A stretch of DNA of 30,931 nt, taken from the IMG/VR virus record IMGVR_UViG_3300034101_004559, positions 1 through 30,931 of that record. One strand, given 5' to 3'. The DNA comes from a virus. The notes beneath the pieces were generated by a model. That model searched no databases. It was not told the origin of the DNA and worked only from the letters and a program-made list of their open reading frames with translations. The translations under genes and the position numbers were made by a program. Of the stretch, positions 30,269-30,931 are shown piece after piece; position 1 is the stretch's first letter; each line of letters starts with the position of its first letter.

Positions 30269-30598
30269 CCCCTCATTTATTCCTAATTCTTTACAAGTTC
30301 CACCATCAAGCTCTAAAACAATATTACCAAACCCCTCAAACATTTTACAATTTTCCTTATCATCACAAGGAGGACAGCTATGATTGATTTTTGTTATTAC
30401 ATTTCCATCAATCATAATAATATCTAAAGGAATTAAACAATCGTACATCCAAAATGTTTGATTTTTTTTATCTGGCATCATAAACAACATACCATCAAAA
30501 TTACTATCAAATTTTTTACCCATCATACCCTTCTGAATAGACTCAGGGTTGGCGGCCACTTTACAATTAAAAACGTTATCGTTCACTAAAATTTTCAC
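30242..30598 (-). CDS. DUF192 family protein, GTG start
   Basis: A 118-residue protein. DUF192 motifs are G-M-M-G-K near residue 23, G-M-L-F-M-M, then F-W-M-Y-D-C-L-I-P-L-D-I-I-M-I-D, a C-P-P-C near the middle and V-L-E-L-D-G-G-T with I-N-E-G-D-K-I at the end. The GTG at 30598 (V-K-I-L-V-N-D) is chosen because it follows TATTTAT by 5 nt, as at other genes here. A longer frame from another GTG at 30673 would add 25 Lys/Phe/Ile-rich residues. The DUF192 function is unsettled. Its stop overlaps the DHH gene end by 4 nt. Confidence 0.8.
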   Translation of the reverse strand: MKILVNDNVFNCKVAANPESIQKGMMGKKFDSNFDGMLFMMPDKKNQTFWMYDCLIPLDIIMIDGNVITKINHSCPPCDDKENCKMFEGFGNIVLELDGGTCKELGINEGDKIKTSLF

Positions 30599-30603
30599 AT
30601 TAT

Positions 30604-30610
30604 ATAAATA
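30604..30610 (-). promoter_or_regulatory. TATTTAT element before DUF192 gene
   Basis: On the minus strand, AAATATTTATATAATGTG gives TATTTAT, 5 nt, then the GTG start at 30598. This closely matches the leader at 23664-23680. Confidence 0.5.
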
Positions 30611-30702
30611 TTTGAAAAAAAATTTAAAACCAATAAAACTTTTGATTAACAACGATATATTTATATTTATCACAAAAATTTCAATAAATTTTTATTGTAG
30701 TA

Positions 30703-30734
30703 TTTGACAAATCAGAATATTAGTTCTAAATTTG
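30703..30734 (+). promoter_or_regulatory. Consensus Bacteroidota promoter
   Basis: TTTG (30703-30706), a 20-nt spacer and TAAATTTG (30727-30734): a perfect match to the primary sigma consensus. Unlike the other promoters of this type here, it leaves a leader of about 45 nt before the ATG at 30783. Confidence 0.75.
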
Positions 30735-30739
30735 TAAAA

Positions 30740-30760
30740 CAATTGGGAAACGACCCATTG
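30740..30760 (+). promoter_or_regulatory. Hairpin at the predicted 5' end of the mRNA
   Basis: CAATTGGG (30740-30747) pairs with CCCATTG (30754-30760) with one bulged T and a 6-nt loop. It starts about 5 nt after the -7 element, so the transcript would begin with this hairpin, which may protect it from decay. Confidence 0.4.
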
Positions 30761-30782
30761 TATAAGTTGAAAAATTAAAATT

Positions 30783-30926
30783 ATGAGTGAAGATTTAATC
30801 ACCACTTCAGAGATTTTCTATTATTTTGATGATAAAGGAAGAAAACTTTATACTTCAAATGAAGTCTTTGCAAGTGTTAGAGCTAAGTACTACGGAACAG
30901 TAAAAGTTTTTGTAGAAAATGTTTAA
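30783..30926 (+). CDS. 47-aa hypothetical protein
   Basis: A short complete frame starting M-S-E-D-L-I-T-T-S-E-I-F-Y-Y-F-D, with a second half V-F-A-S-V-R-A-K-Y-Y-G-T-V-K-V-F. It has a perfect promoter and a structured leader, so it is probably well expressed early after infection. No domain recognised. Confidence 0.7.
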   Translation: MSEDLITTSEIFYYFDDKGRKLYTSNEVFASVRAKYYGTVKVFVENV

Positions 30927-30931
30927 AAAAA

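Noticed and set aside
1-30931. Prophage boundary, attachment site, transposon or integrase
   Set aside because: No integrase, transposase, tRNA gene or flanking direct repeat was seen. The window appears to be uniform phage sequence.

Overview
The window looks like part of a large T4-like tailed phage genome that infects a Bacteroidota (flavobacteria-like) host. The DNA is AT-rich and about 94% coding. Genes are packed in operons with ATGA or TAATG overlaps, and almost none has a Shine-Dalgarno site. Several genes carry the Bacteroidota promoter signature TTTG-N19-21-TAnnTTTG. Phage character comes from a gp46/gp47 (SbcC/SbcD) recombination pair, a small RpoD-like sigma factor, a lysis-like cluster, two orphan DNA methyltransferases, a DUF3310 protein, and N-terminal tags resembling T4 capsid-targeting sequences. 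No tRNA gene, insertion sequence, CRISPR array or integrase was seen, and no stretch longer than 300 bases lacks a gene.

Layout. (1) 1-7902, plus strand: a replication/recombination operon. It holds a PD-(D/E)XK nuclease (5' end cut by the window), four tiny coupled genes, SbcD, a coiled-coil protein, a membrane protein, SbcC, a restriction-endonuclease-like nuclease and a sigma factor, and it ends at a strong terminator. (2) 8014-8600: a minus-strand gene for a tagged DUF4258/BrnT-like protein, then a candidate structured RNA with a pseudoknot and its own terminator. (3) 8601-13954: a membrane/coiled-coil protein, an amidase-like protein, two spanin-like proteins and three tagged putative virion proteins. 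(4) 13998-18348: small conserved phage genes, a histone H1-like protein, DnaJ and an adenine methylase. (5) 18396-24877: a tagged LRR protein, a PcfJ-like protein, a glutaredoxin, a minus-strand unknown, a (QT)6 mini-protein and another tagged protein. (6) 24917-28692: unknown proteins, then an operon with type II glutamine synthetase, DUF3310 and a second DNA methyltransferase. (7) 28728-30931: a tagged DHH phosphoesterase, a DUF192 protein and a last small gene behind a textbook Bacteroidota promoter.

Main result. Seven proteins (starts at 8409 minus, 10352, 11924, 12518, 18396, 23678, 28728) share a 10-25 residue amphipathic N-terminus ending in [ILV]-x-E. This is the pattern of T4 capsid-targeting sequences cleaved by the prohead protease. 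Four of the seven have TATTTAT 4-5 nt before the start codon and a fifth has it 16 nt before; the other two lie inside an operon. A different gene set has the host-type -7 element TAnnTTT(G/A/C) 4-5 nt before the ATG, which implies leaderless early messages. I infer a two-class promoter system in which one class makes a cargo of proteins packaged in the capsid and injected with the DNA. The cargo would include a DHH phosphodiesterase and a toxin-fold protein, which could act against host defences.
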